64,000 nt of DNA from Ruegeria arenilitoris (lineage in GTDB: Bacteria; Pseudomonadota; Alphaproteobacteria; Rhodobacterales; Rhodobacteraceae), in contig NZ_WPZO01000011.1 in assembly GCF_013031355.1 (NCBI RefSeq), positions 81,990 to 145,989 of the forward strand. The letters run 5' to 3'. The notes beneath the pieces are model-generated. The model made no database searches. It was given only the letters and a program-made list of their open reading frames with translations, and was not told the DNA's origin. The stretch's first letter is position 1; each line of letters begins with the position of its first letter. Positions 26,812 to 35,391 of the stretch are shown here, in pieces. A program made the translations under genes and the position numbers.

Positions 26812-27797
26812 TGTTCCACATGCGGCGACAGGCCGAATTGCTTGCGGTAGAGTTTCGAGAAATGGCTGGCCGAGGAAAACCCGCAGGCGATAGCGACATC
26901 GATGACGCGCATGTCGGTCTGTTGCAGCAGCGTCCGCGCCCTCTCCAGCCGCAGCTCCGTCATGTAATTCTTGGGCGAGCTGCCCATGTAGCGCGCAAAA
27001 AGCCGTTCAAGTTGCCGCGTTGATAGGCCTGCTTGGTCGGCGATCAGAGAGGTGGGCAGAGGGTTGTCTAGGCAGTCCTTGATAATGGCTACGGCTTTCG
27101 AGAGCTTCTTGTTCCGATGTTGTAACCGGCAGGCGTCCGTCATGGTCTGGCGGCTGTTGCCAGGCCGCATCGATGCACAGAGCAGGTGATCCGCCACCTG
27201 GTTCGAGGCCTCGGCCCCGGCCTTCTGCCGGATCAGCGCGGAAAACAGGTCCAATGTCGCGGCCCCGCCGCCGCAAGAGGCAACACTGGCTTCGGCCTCA
27301 TAAACGGTACAGACCGAGTCCAGTTTCAAGAAGCTTTCCTCAAAGATTGGCTGCAGGCGCCAATGGGTGCTGATCCTGCCCTCACCCGCCAGACCGGCCC
27401 GCGCCAGGAACAACGCGCCACCACCCAGCCCACACAGGCGCGATCCCAGCCGGGCCGCCTGCCGCAGCCAGCCCGTGATCTTCTTTGATGGCGGGTGCTG
27501 CTGCGCATCAAGTGGGCCGCACACAACGATGCAATCATCGCGGCGGGCCTCCGGCAAATCCCCTTCCACGGCCACGGTCATGCCAGACGAGGAACGGATG
27601 GGATCACCCCCTTCGCTGACGATATGCCAGTGAAAAACGGGTTTTCCCAACGCGGTGTTGGCAGCAGCTAATGAGTCGATGCCGGCCCCCAGATCCAAGG
27701 CTGAAAACCCCGGCATCACCACAAAGATAAATCGGTGCAGGTCGACCCGATCACCCCGGTTTACACTGAGGCCCGTATCGAAATGACCCACACCCAT
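26799..27797 (-). CDS. GATase1-like AraC-family regulator (GlxA/GbdR/CdhR type)
   Basis: A 332-residue regulator. Residues about 20-190 form a DJ-1/PfpI-like sensor domain (FIFVVMPGFSALDLGAGIDS, GGGALFLARAGL). The C-terminus is a double helix-turn-helix AraC domain (LPTSLIADQAGLSTRQLERL, DVAIACGFSSASHFSKLYRK). Characterised relatives GbdR, CdhR and SouR in Pseudomonas control glycine betaine, carnitine and sarcosine catabolism. That fits the surrounding methylamine-type genes. It is the last gene of the minus-strand arm, 30 nt after the class V PLP enzyme. It may control one or both arms; no operator could be assigned. Confidence 0.85.
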   Translation of the reverse strand: MGVGHFDTGLSVNRGDRVDLHRFIFVVMPGFSALDLGAGIDSLAAANTALGKPVFHWHIVSEGGDPIRSSSGMTVAVEGDLPEARRDDCIVVCGPLDAQQHPPSKKITGWLRQAARLGSRLCGLGGGALFLARAGLAGEGRISTHWRLQPIFEESFLKLDSVCTVYEAEASVASCGGGAATLDLFSALIRQKAGAEASNQVADHLLCASMRPGNSRQTMTDACRLQHRNKKLSKAVAIIKDCLDNPLPTSLIADQAGLSTRQLERLFARYMGSSPKNYMTELRLERARTLLQQTDMRVIDVAIACGFSSASHFSKLYRKQFGLSPHVEQNGP

Positions 27798-27826
27798 CCT
27801 CCTGCTTTAGATCAAAGCTTCGGCTG

Positions 27827-29086
27827 TCAGCCGTCCTGACCCAGCACCTTGATCGCACCCAGCAGGCGGGCAATCTCTTGTTCTGTGTTGTAGTGACAGA
27901 ACGAGATGCGGATACAATCCAGCAAACCCAGCGGCGTGAGGACATTGCCCGAATAGTGGTCGGCCTTGCGGGTATGGGTGCGAATGCCCTGCTGGTTCAG
28001 GATTTCGACCACGTCCTCCGAGGCTTTGCCGTCGACCACGATCGACACCAGCCCCTCGCGCGCTGGGTTATCGGCCCCGGCCAGAATGGTGACGTGGTCC
28101 ATATCGCGCAAGCCCGGCAGGTTGCCCGTGCCGTTGATGGCGGTGTTGGTTAGATGGGTCTCATAGGCATGGATGGCGCGACCTGCGGCCTCGATCCGCG
28201 CGCGGGGCTCGGTTTCGTCCGACACCTCTCCGCCCAGCCAATCGAAATAAGAGACCACGTCCGACACGGTGGCGTAAGAGCCAGTATCGCGGGTGCCGAA
28301 CTCCCAGCCGGTGGCCGGGGCATCGATCAACATGTCATGGGGCGTGGCGCTCAGCTTGTCGGAAATCCACGCAATGCCATAGCCGTGGCGCGAAAACACC
28401 TTGTAGGGCGAGATCGCGTAGCCATCGACATTGTAGGCGTCCAGGTCCAGCTGCCCGTGCGCCGCGTGCTGAATGCCGTCGACGATGATCATGCAGTCTG
28501 GCGACACCACCCGGATCGCGGCCGAGATTGCGGCCACATCCATACCCATGCCGGTGACCGGCGAGGCGTGCAGTATCGTCGCCACCGCGACATCCGGGGT
28601 CATCAGCGCGGTGTAATCCTCAGCCGTGACCAAACCGGATTCGTTGTCATGGGGGACATTCACATAGTCCAGCCCGGCAATTTCGGCCCAACGGCGCGCG
28701 GCACTGCGGGTGGCGGGGTGTTCTATGGAGGAGCCGATAACTTTGGCCCCTTTCGGCGCCACCAGACAGGCGGTGCGGATCATGCGGAACAGAAGCTCGG
28801 TGCCGCTTTCGCCCGCAAAGAACTGACCGCTAGTGGCGTTCATGAACACGGCCAGATCACCTTTGGCCTTGTTGATCACGTTCTGTGTCCCCTGCCCCGC
28901 CGGGTTAATCCGGCCCGGATTATCCGGGATCGCAGCGTAGAACGCCGAGGTCTCGGCCACCGATTTCAGCGTCAGCGCGCCACCGGCGTTTTCGAAAAAG
29001 ATGCGCTCACCCTGGAACGGGCAGCTGTCGACATGGGCAAACCGGTCGCGAATGGCGTCGATGAGGGCAGGGTTGTCTTGGATCAT
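27827..29086 (-). CDS. Class V PLP-dependent aminotransferase / cysteine desulfurase-like enzyme
   Basis: A 419-residue fold-type I PLP enzyme. IIVDGIQHAAHGQLDLDAYN carries the cofactor Asp, and the Schiff-base Lys is in SPYKVFSRHGYG. The N-terminus IFFENAGGALTLKSV resembles the FLNxAG opening of class V enzymes (cysteine desulfurases, isopenicillin-N epimerase-like proteins). The flexible desulfurase cysteine loop is not evident, so sulfur transfer is unlikely. It is in line with a D-glutamate-cyclase-like gene (19 nt upstream) and a SelA-like gene. The reaction is unknown; elimination, transamination or racemisation of an amino-acid intermediate are options. Confidence 0.8.
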   Translation of the reverse strand: MIQDNPALIDAIRDRFAHVDSCPFQGERIFFENAGGALTLKSVAETSAFYAAIPDNPGRINPAGQGTQNVINKAKGDLAVFMNATSGQFFAGESGTELLFRMIRTACLVAPKGAKVIGSSIEHPATRSAARRWAEIAGLDYVNVPHDNESGLVTAEDYTALMTPDVAVATILHASPVTGMGMDVAAISAAIRVVSPDCMIIVDGIQHAAHGQLDLDAYNVDGYAISPYKVFSRHGYGIAWISDKLSATPHDMLIDAPATGWEFGTRDTGSYATVSDVVSYFDWLGGEVSDETEPRARIEAAGRAIHAYETHLTNTAINGTGNLPGLRDMDHVTILAGADNPAREGLVSIVVDGKASEDVVEILNQQGIRTHTRKADHYSGNVLTPLGLLDCIRISFCHYNTEQEIARLLGAIKVLGQDG

Positions 29087-29105
29087 GGGTCAGTCCTGTG
29101 AGTTG

Positions 29106-30119
29106 TCAGAGCGCGCGGCTCACGATCGTGCGGCAGAGTTCAGCCACGGCAATATGGCTTTGGCGGGGGAAACCGTCGACATTGTCGTCGACGATCCCGT
29201 GGGTTGAGTTGATCAGGCCGTTGGCGACCATGGTGTCCAACAACAAGGCTTCGCGCTCGGGCGTGTGCAGCAGTTTGGCGTTGCACGCGCGCGCGGCCAT
29301 GGCGGCGGCAATCGCTGTACAGCCCCAGTTGGAACAGGCGGCCGTCACCAGCACGTCACAGCTGGTGACCGCTCCGATCCCGCCGCCACAGCCGCATTGG
29401 CAGGTGTCACCATAAGGCACATGCGCTTTCACATGGTCAGCGACCTTGCCCATGCCGATCTCATTTCCGCCGTCACCGACGGCCACCACCGGAATGCCAT
29501 GCTCCAGCGCCAGATCGAACAAGAAATCCACGCGCGCACGGCCCATGCCATAGTCGATGCCGCGCATCGAGTGATAAACGCCGAATTCGTTGCGCCCGAC
29601 GCGCTCGGTCGAGAAGAGAAGATCGGGGTTCAGTTCGGCCAAAAGTGTCTCGGCTTGCGCCTGACCACTTGCGTCATCGGTGGCGTAGGGCAGCACGACA
29701 ATCGTGGCGAGGCTTTTGTCTGCCTTGGCAATCGCCGCCTGTTCCAGCGTCACGGGGAACAGCCCGGCAGCCTGACATGTGTTCTGGATCGCGGGCAGCA
29801 GGGTTTCTTCGCACAGCATCACGCAGGTCACGTTGCGCGCCAGAACCAAAGCTCGCGCAATTGCCGCCGCACCCGAAGGCCCGTCGTTTTCGCCCAGCTC
29901 CGGCGTGATCCAAGCTCGCGAGACCGAGCCGGTCGTCAACACAACCGTCCCGCCCTCGGGCACTGCCATCAGAGCGTCTGCGGCGGCGCCGATCAGCGAG
30001 CGGCCCTCAAGCGCGCGCGCCGCTTCGAACAGGTGCTCGACGCCGCGCTCACCCATGTCGATATTCACCAACTGGTCCAGCCGGTTATCCAGCCGGTTGA
30101 TCAGAGCCGTTTCGGCCAT
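29106..30119 (-). CDS. D-glutamate cyclase-like protein (DUF4392 domain)
   Basis: A 337-residue protein with the hallmark VGDGGNEIGMGKV of the D-glutamate cyclase C-terminal domain (formerly DUF4392), plus ERVGRNEFGVYHSMRGIDYG near the middle and a cysteine-rich GDTCQCGCGGGIG stretch. Characterised relatives convert D-glutamate to 5-oxoproline. The start ATG directly follows the stop of the SelA-like gene, so the two are probably co-translated and functionally linked. The pairing with two PLP enzymes, an aldehyde dehydrogenase and a transaminase suggests handling of a glutamate-like or D-configured intermediate. The real substrate cannot be read from sequence. Confidence 0.8.
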   Translation of the reverse strand: MAETALINRLDNRLDQLVNIDMGERGVEHLFEAARALEGRSLIGAAADALMAVPEGGTVVLTTGSVSRAWITPELGENDGPSGAAAIARALVLARNVTCVMLCEETLLPAIQNTCQAAGLFPVTLEQAAIAKADKSLATIVVLPYATDDASGQAQAETLLAELNPDLLFSTERVGRNEFGVYHSMRGIDYGMGRARVDFLFDLALEHGIPVVAVGDGGNEIGMGKVADHVKAHVPYGDTCQCGCGGGIGAVTSCDVLVTAACSNWGCTAIAAAMAARACNAKLLHTPEREALLLDTMVANGLINSTHGIVDDNVDGFPRQSHIAVAELCRTIVSRAL

Positions 30120-31382
30120 TCAAGTGTCTCCAAACAGCGTGGCTGCAAACCAAGATTTGTCGTTCAGATGGGCCGCCGTCTGGCGCATTGCCGACATCAG
30201 ACAGTCAGCTACCGCCATTGCGCCCCCGGCCCGAGCCACCGCACCCGAGGTCGGCTTAAGGCGGATTGAGACCCGCCCGCCGGGCTGACCGTGGGTATTG
30301 ACCGTGACGATCCCCTTGTCCCGCAGCATCAGCATGCCGATCGCGGCGGTCACTTCAGCGGGCACCAAATCCGACTTGTCGGCACCTGCCATGCCCAGTG
30401 CGATCTCCATCGCATCCTGTTCGTCAATCTTGGGACCCAAGGCGGAACGGGTCACGCGCCCTGCCCCCAGCGCAGTTTCCAGTGCGTCCGCCAGATCCTG
30501 CCCGTCCTGTGCTTCTTGCAGCAACAGATCGGGGGTGAAGCCCTGCAAACTGCGCATCGCGCCGACAGCCACGGGGGCACGGGCCTCCATCCCCAACTCA
30601 CTGGCCTTGGCCTGAACCGGGATCAAAGCCGCCGGTTCGCCACAGAGCACCCCGGCGCGCGGGCCGGACAGACCGGCCTTGTCTGCATTGGTAATCACCA
30701 GATCGGCCCCAAAAGACAGCGACGCCCCGCCACCATGCAACACCGGTCGGAACCGCGCCCCATACGCGTCATCGAGAATCGTGACACAGCCTGCCTTTTT
30801 CCCGGCGGCCACCGCGTCCCGGATCAGGTCGTCGCCCAACATTGACAGTTCCGACGTGACCGGAGTGACAACAAAGAGCGCCGGATTATCCTCGGCCAGC
30901 GCTTGGTTCACGGCCTTCAGATCATGCACCTCGCGCACCGGCACTCCGGCCAGCCGCGCCCCACGCAGGACCGATGCGTGACTGCGATCGCCTTCGGCCA
31001 CCAGGGACAGCACCGGCTTACCGCCCGAATGGGCCAACACGGTCGCCACGATCCCTGCGCTGGTGCGGTTGACCACCGCTGCCGCTTCATGCCCCACGCC
31101 ACCCAGATGGGCGATGGCAGCCTGACGCAATTCCTCTCCAAACAGACCGGGGCCGATCCATTCCTCGCACAATAGGGTCAGATCCTCCGGCGTAGCCGGA
31201 TAGAATCGCAGATTTCCGGTGCAGATGGCGATCTTGTCGATCCCTTCCCGGGCCACGAAATCCGCCGCCACACGCCCGGCCTGGGCCAACCTGCGCACCT
31301 CGTCCGCCGAGCCCTGCAGCAGCGAACCCCGAGCATATCCCACGCCGGGGTCAATAGCGTTGCCGAACCGGTCCGTGTTCAC
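30120..31382 (-). CDS. SelA-like PLP-dependent enzyme
   Basis: A 420-residue fold-type I PLP protein if started at GTG 31382, which overlaps the aldehyde dehydrogenase stop as GTGA and has GAGG just upstream; a longer frame inside the neighbour is unlikely. The Schiff-base Lys is in ITNADKAGLSGPRAGVLCG, the SelA/DgaE-type pattern, and ILDDAYGARFRP carries the cofactor Asp. Relatives include selenocysteine synthase and amino-sugar or amino-acid ammonia-lyases. No selenium genes are nearby, so an ammonia-lyase or similar role is more likely. It is directly followed by the D-glutamate-cyclase-like gene. Confidence 0.75.
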   Translation of the reverse strand: MNTDRFGNAIDPGVGYARGSLLQGSADEVRRLAQAGRVAADFVAREGIDKIAICTGNLRFYPATPEDLTLLCEEWIGPGLFGEELRQAAIAHLGGVGHEAAAVVNRTSAGIVATVLAHSGGKPVLSLVAEGDRSHASVLRGARLAGVPVREVHDLKAVNQALAEDNPALFVVTPVTSELSMLGDDLIRDAVAAGKKAGCVTILDDAYGARFRPVLHGGGASLSFGADLVITNADKAGLSGPRAGVLCGEPAALIPVQAKASELGMEARAPVAVGAMRSLQGFTPDLLLQEAQDGQDLADALETALGAGRVTRSALGPKIDEQDAMEIALGMAGADKSDLVPAEVTAAIGMLMLRDKGIVTVNTHGQPGGRVSIRLKPTSGAVARAGGAMAVADCLMSAMRQTAAHLNDKSWFAATLFGDT

Positions 31383-32863
31383 GCGCCGCCCTCGATATTG
31401 ATGGTGACGCATTTGCGATAGGTATAGGCCTCCAACGCGCCTTCGATGGAATATTCGCTGCCCATGCCCGATTGCTTGGTGCCACCATAAGACATGCCGG
31501 GGATCTGCCCGCCGCCCTGATTGACCTGAATCCAGCCCGCATCAATGGCGCGGGTCAGGCGGGTTATCCGGCTGACGTCATGTGTGAACAGGAACGCGGC
31601 CAGCCCGTAATGGGTGTCATTGGCCATGGCGATCACTTCTTCTTCTGTCTCAAAGGGGATGGCGACCATGACCGGCCCGAATACCTCTTCCCGTGCAATG
31701 CGCCAGCTGTTGTCGACGCCGGTGATGATGGTCGGGTTGGGGCAAAATCCGGCCGGGTCCTCGGTTGGTGTTTCACCGATCAGGAACGTTGCGCCTTCGG
31801 CCTCGGCCTCGGCTACAAAGGCACGGATCTCGCCATAGCGTTCGGCGTTCACCACCGCACCCATATCCACATCCGGGTCCAGCGCGTCGCCGACTTTCAG
31901 CGCTGCCGATTTCTCAGCCACTTTGGGCATCAGCGCATCCCAGACGTCCTTGTGCACGAACAACCGCGACCCGGCGGTGCAGCTCTGACCCTGACGGGCA
32001 AAACGCATGGCATTGGCAACCTGCTGAGCGGTGCTGTCCAGACGGCCATCGGCAATAGCATCCGGGAACACGATGGTCGGGGATTTACCGCCCAGTTCCA
32101 GCGTCAGCTTGGCGATGCGGTCGGCGGTGGCCTTACCGATCAGCTTGCCCACTTCGCTTGATCCGGTGAAAGACACTTTGTCGATGCCGGGATGCGAGGC
32201 CAGCGCGGCCCCTGCCTCTTCCCCCAGCCCGGTCACAACGTTGAACACACCTGGCGGGAACAGACCATCGGCCAGTTCGGCCAGTTTCAGGATCGCCAGT
32301 GGCGCGTCTTCTGCGGGTTTCAGCACCAGGCAATTGCCGGTCGCCAAGGCCATCGAAATCTTCACTGCCCCCAATTGCAGCGGTGAGTTCCAGGGGATGA
32401 TCGAGCCTACAACCCCATGCGGCTCACGGGTGGAATAGCTCAGCAGACCGGGGCCAAGCGGCAGGGTCTCGCCCTTCTGCTCAACCGCCACACCACCATA
32501 ATACTTCAACACCCCGGCGGCGCCCATCGCTTCACCACGCGATTGCGTCTTGATGGCGTTGCCCGACTCGGCGGCCAGAACACGGGCCACCTCTTCGGCA
32601 TTCTCTTCCAAGCGACGCCCAAGTTCTGTCAGCAGCTTACCACGCTCGCTCGCAGCCAGAGAGCGCCACGCTGGCAACGCGGCACGGGCGGCAGCGACAG
32701 CCAAGTCGACCTCGGTCGACGTGCCGCGACCGACCTCGCAGATCGGGGCACGGCGCGAGGGGTTCTCGACCACCAGCCGCCCTTCGGGCCAGTGCCAGGC
32801 CCCGTTGATGTAACTTCCGGCCAAACCCGCGTCGGGCAGTCTCGGTTCCAGGTGTGTCGTCAT
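31379..32863 (-). CDS. NAD(P)-dependent aldehyde dehydrogenase
   Basis: A 494-residue ALDH-superfamily enzyme. Visible are PWNSPLQLGAVKISMALATG, the cofactor loop FTGSSEVGK, the general base Glu in LELGGKSPTIVF, the nucleophile Cys in ARQGQSCTAGSRL and EEVFGPVM. It follows the omega-aminotransferase after a 118-bp gap holding two stem-loops, and its stop overlaps the SelA-like start. The obvious role is to oxidise the aldehyde produced by that aminotransferase, as in GABA, 5-aminovalerate or beta-alanine routes. The exact substrate is not determinable. Confidence 0.92.
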   Translation of the reverse strand: MTTHLEPRLPDAGLAGSYINGAWHWPEGRLVVENPSRRAPICEVGRGTSTEVDLAVAAARAALPAWRSLAASERGKLLTELGRRLEENAEEVARVLAAESGNAIKTQSRGEAMGAAGVLKYYGGVAVEQKGETLPLGPGLLSYSTREPHGVVGSIIPWNSPLQLGAVKISMALATGNCLVLKPAEDAPLAILKLAELADGLFPPGVFNVVTGLGEEAGAALASHPGIDKVSFTGSSEVGKLIGKATADRIAKLTLELGGKSPTIVFPDAIADGRLDSTAQQVANAMRFARQGQSCTAGSRLFVHKDVWDALMPKVAEKSAALKVGDALDPDVDMGAVVNAERYGEIRAFVAEAEAEGATFLIGETPTEDPAGFCPNPTIITGVDNSWRIAREEVFGPVMVAIPFETEEEVIAMANDTHYGLAAFLFTHDVSRITRLTRAIDAGWIQVNQGGGQIPGMSYGGTKQSGMGSEYSIEGALEAYTYRKCVTINIEGGA

Positions 32864-32905
32864 CCCTGTTCTCCTTGGCAGGCTGAGGGCATTTCAGAAA
32901 TAAGG

Positions 32906-32971
32906 TGCGCCGCCTGAAAGATAGGGAGACTCGGCGGCGCAGGGGTCGGATGAGAGCTTGGGCCCGACCCC
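32906..32971 (-). promoter_or_regulatory. Two tandem stem-loops between aminotransferase and aldehyde dehydrogenase genes
   Basis: In transcript order, CCGACCCC pairs with GGGGTCGG (32942-32949 with 32964-32971), followed by TGCGCCGCC with GGCGGCGCA (32906-32914 with 32933-32941). Both are perfect GC-rich arms in a 118-bp intercistronic gap. A strong T-run is absent, so partial termination, processing or message stabilisation is more likely than full termination. Confidence 0.55.
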
Positions 32972-32981
32972 GAAAAGGCGA

Positions 32982-34358
32982 TCAGATCTTGGCGCGAACC
33001 ACGGCCCAGGCGTCATCCAACGCGCCCTCGAACCGTTCGGTTGCGATGTCGATCTCATCTTCATTGATGATCAGCGGCGGCATAAAGCTCATCCGGTCAC
33101 CGATCGCCCGCAGGTACAAGCCCCGATCATGGGCAAAGTTCTGCACAAGCTCACCGACTTTCCAAGCCGGATCGAACGGCTCGCGGGTTTTTGCGTCCTT
33201 CATCAGCTCAAAGCCGCAGAACAGGCCAACACCGCGCACCTCGGCCACCAGCGGATGATCGGCCATGGCGTGGCATTTCTCGAGGAATCGGGTCGAGACC
33301 TTACGGACGTGACCGACCAAGTCGATCTCATCATAGATATCCAACGCCTCAAGCCCCACGGCAGCACCCACCGGGTGACCGGCATAAGTGTAACCGTGGC
33401 CGAAGGTGCCAACCTCGTCCGAGTTCTTCATCATGTCGGCATACATCTCGTCCTTGAACATCAGCGCCGAGATCGGGAAGAACGCCGCCGACAGCGCCTT
33501 GGCACAGGACACCATGTCCGGCTCCAGACCCCAGGTCTGCGACCCCCACATGTTGCCGGTGCGGCCAAAGCCACAGACGACCTCGTCGGCAAGGAACTTG
33601 ATGTCATATTTGCGCAGAACCGCCTGCATTTCCTTCCAATACCCCTCGGGCGGCATCAGCGCGCCGCCACCGGAAATGGCGGGTTCGGCGAAGAAGGCAG
33701 CCACGGTCTCGGGGCCCTCGGCAAGGATCAGCTCTTCGAACTTGGCCGCCATCCGGGCCGAGAACTCTTCTTCGCTCTCGCCGTCGATGTGGAACCGGTA
33801 GTAGTTCGGCAGTTCGGTATGTTTGAATTCGGGCAGAGGCAGGCCGAACTTGGCGTGCATATGCGGCTGGCCCGACAGCGACACGGTCGCCACTGTGTTG
33901 CCGTGATAGCCGCGCACCCGACCGATGATCTTGCGGCGGTTCGGCTCTCCCTTGGCAGTGTTGGTGTACCACAACAGCTTGATCGCGGTGTCGTTCGCTT
34001 CCGACCCCGAGCATTGGAACATCACCCGATTCATATCACCGGGCGCCATGCCGATCAGTCGCTCGCCCAGCTCCGCCACGCGCGGGTGCGAGCGGTTGTA
34101 GAAGGTGGGCGCAAAGGGCAGAACGTCCATCTGGCGTTTGGCCGCATTCGACAGACGTTCGTTGTGATAGCCCAGCGAGACACAGCCCAGACCGGAAAAC
34201 CCGTCGATGATCTCACGGCCATCGCTGTCATAGATGAACACCCCCTTGCCATGGGTAATCATGGTCGGGCCTTGCTCGGCATGCTGGCGCAAATTCGACT
34301 GCGGGTGCACGTGATGTGCCTTGTCTTGTTCGATCGCGCGTTTGGCGTCAACGTTCAT
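32982..34358 (-). CDS. Class III omega-aminotransferase
   Basis: A 458-residue PLP-dependent aminotransferase. It shows MFQCSGSEANDTAIKLLWYT (phosphate binding), ADEVVCGFGRTGNMWGSQTW (cofactor Asp) and the Schiff-base Lys in SCAKALSAAFFPISALM, with GHGYTYAGHPVGAA following. Such enzymes move amino groups from terminal amines (beta-alanine, GABA, taurine, putrescine and others) to pyruvate or 2-oxoglutarate. It is first in the minus-strand arm and divergent from a LysR gene. With the aldehyde dehydrogenase it would convert a terminal amine to an acid, a sensible end for a demethylated amine. Confidence 0.92.
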   Translation of the reverse strand: MNVDAKRAIEQDKAHHVHPQSNLRQHAEQGPTMITHGKGVFIYDSDGREIIDGFSGLGCVSLGYHNERLSNAAKRQMDVLPFAPTFYNRSHPRVAELGERLIGMAPGDMNRVMFQCSGSEANDTAIKLLWYTNTAKGEPNRRKIIGRVRGYHGNTVATVSLSGQPHMHAKFGLPLPEFKHTELPNYYRFHIDGESEEEFSARMAAKFEELILAEGPETVAAFFAEPAISGGGALMPPEGYWKEMQAVLRKYDIKFLADEVVCGFGRTGNMWGSQTWGLEPDMVSCAKALSAAFFPISALMFKDEMYADMMKNSDEVGTFGHGYTYAGHPVGAAVGLEALDIYDEIDLVGHVRKVSTRFLEKCHAMADHPLVAEVRGVGLFCGFELMKDAKTREPFDPAWKVGELVQNFAHDRGLYLRAIGDRMSFMPPLIINEDEIDIATERFEGALDDAWAVVRAKI

Positions 34359-34402
34359 AGGGGATGCTCCAAATGAAAATCTGGGGCGATTTCACATTTA
34401 TA

Positions 34403-34417
34403 TTGACTGAAATTCAA
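34403..34417. promoter_or_regulatory. Likely LysR operator in divergent promoter
   Basis: TTGACTGAAATTCAA is an interrupted dyad (TTGA / TCAA) with T-N11-A geometry (T34404 and A34416), in the 106-bp gap between the aminotransferase operon and the divergent LysR gene. The core TGAAATTC also occurs before the MttB-type gene (20329-20336). Confidence 0.5.
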
Positions 34418-34464
34418 TTTCGAAGTTTTTTCGATTTCGTGAATCTTTTTCAGGCTACGAATCC

Positions 34465-35391
34465 ATGAAACCTCTGCTCGATCTGCGTCACCTGCAACTG
34501 ATACAAGCCATCATTGAAACCGGTCGGATCACCGATGCGGCCAAGAAACTGGGGGTTACCCCTTCGGCCCTGTCCCACCGCCTGCGCGAGGCCGAACGCC
34601 GTCTGGACGTGCCGCTGTTCACTCGCATGCACAAAAAGCTGCGGCGAACCCCGGCGGCGGATTACATGGCTGTCGTGGCCGAGCGAATCCTCACCGACCT
34701 CAGCCGCGCCGAAGAGGACGTGCGCCGCATGAATGCCAATGTGCAGCATGTAGTGCGCCTTTCGGTCGAGGCCTACAGCAATTACCGTTGGTTACCGTCC
34801 TTCATCAAATTCATGAAATCGCGCACCGACGGCATCGACATTCAGATCATGGCCGGTGCGCGCAGCGACCCTGTCAGCGGATTGTTAAACCGTCATCTAG
34901 ATATAGCAGTGATGTCCGGAAATGTTACGCAAGCGGGGTTGAGCAGCCTACCTCTGTTTGAGGATCCTTTGCTTTACATCATGCCGCCTTCACACAGGCT
35001 GGCGGGGCGTGACTATGTTGAAGGCACCGATATCGTCGGTGAGCCTTTCATAACCTATACAAAAGTTCCCGAACCTGACCGAGAGTTTGCACTGTTGTTC
35101 CGCCCAACTGACAGCTATCCCAAATGGGCCGCTACGGTGGAATTGCCCGAAGCCATTGTCGAACTTGTCGCCTCAGATCTGGGCACCAGCGTCCTGTCCA
35201 GTTGGGCGTTGCAATCCGCGCTCAAGGAAGGACGTATCGTCGGCACCGGGGTGACCAAAGAAGGAATCTCGGTTCCATGGCACGCTGTGATGCGCACGGA
35301 AGACGTTGAGGAAGACGACCCTATCCACGAGGTTGCCCAGTTATTGGCGGAGTGGTGCGACCTGCCGGAGAGCGGGTTTCATATCGTGTGA
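34465..35391 (+). CDS. LysR-family regulator of the catabolic island
   Basis: A 308-residue LysR protein. The helix-turn-helix spans about residues 20-40 (GRITDAAKKLGVTPSALSHR), followed by a co-inducer-binding domain. The opening LLDLRHLQLIQAIIETG resembles the MetR-like subgroup. The gene is divergent from the omega-aminotransferase, so it most likely controls the minus-strand arm and perhaps the plus-strand arm as well. A dyad with T-N11-A spacing lies in the shared promoter. The ligand is unknown. Confidence 0.88.
   Translation: MKPLLDLRHLQLIQAIIETGRITDAAKKLGVTPSALSHRLREAERRLDVPLFTRMHKKLRRTPAADYMAVVAERILTDLSRAEEDVRRMNANVQHVVRLSVEAYSNYRWLPSFIKFMKSRTDGIDIQIMAGARSDPVSGLLNRHLDIAVMSGNVTQAGLSSLPLFEDPLLYIMPPSHRLAGRDYVEGTDIVGEPFITYTKVPEPDREFALLFRPTDSYPKWAATVELPEAIVELVASDLGTSVLSSWALQSALKEGRIVGTGVTKEGISVPWHAVMRTEDVEEDDPIHEVAQLLAEWCDLPESGFHIV

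Noticed and set aside
30120..31382. Selenocysteine synthase
   Set aside because: Only the PLP fold resembles SelA; no selenium genes are nearby and the neighbours point to catabolism.
32958..34376. A 472-codon plus-strand frame opposite the omega-aminotransferase
   Set aside because: Antisense shadow of a gene with intact PLP motifs.
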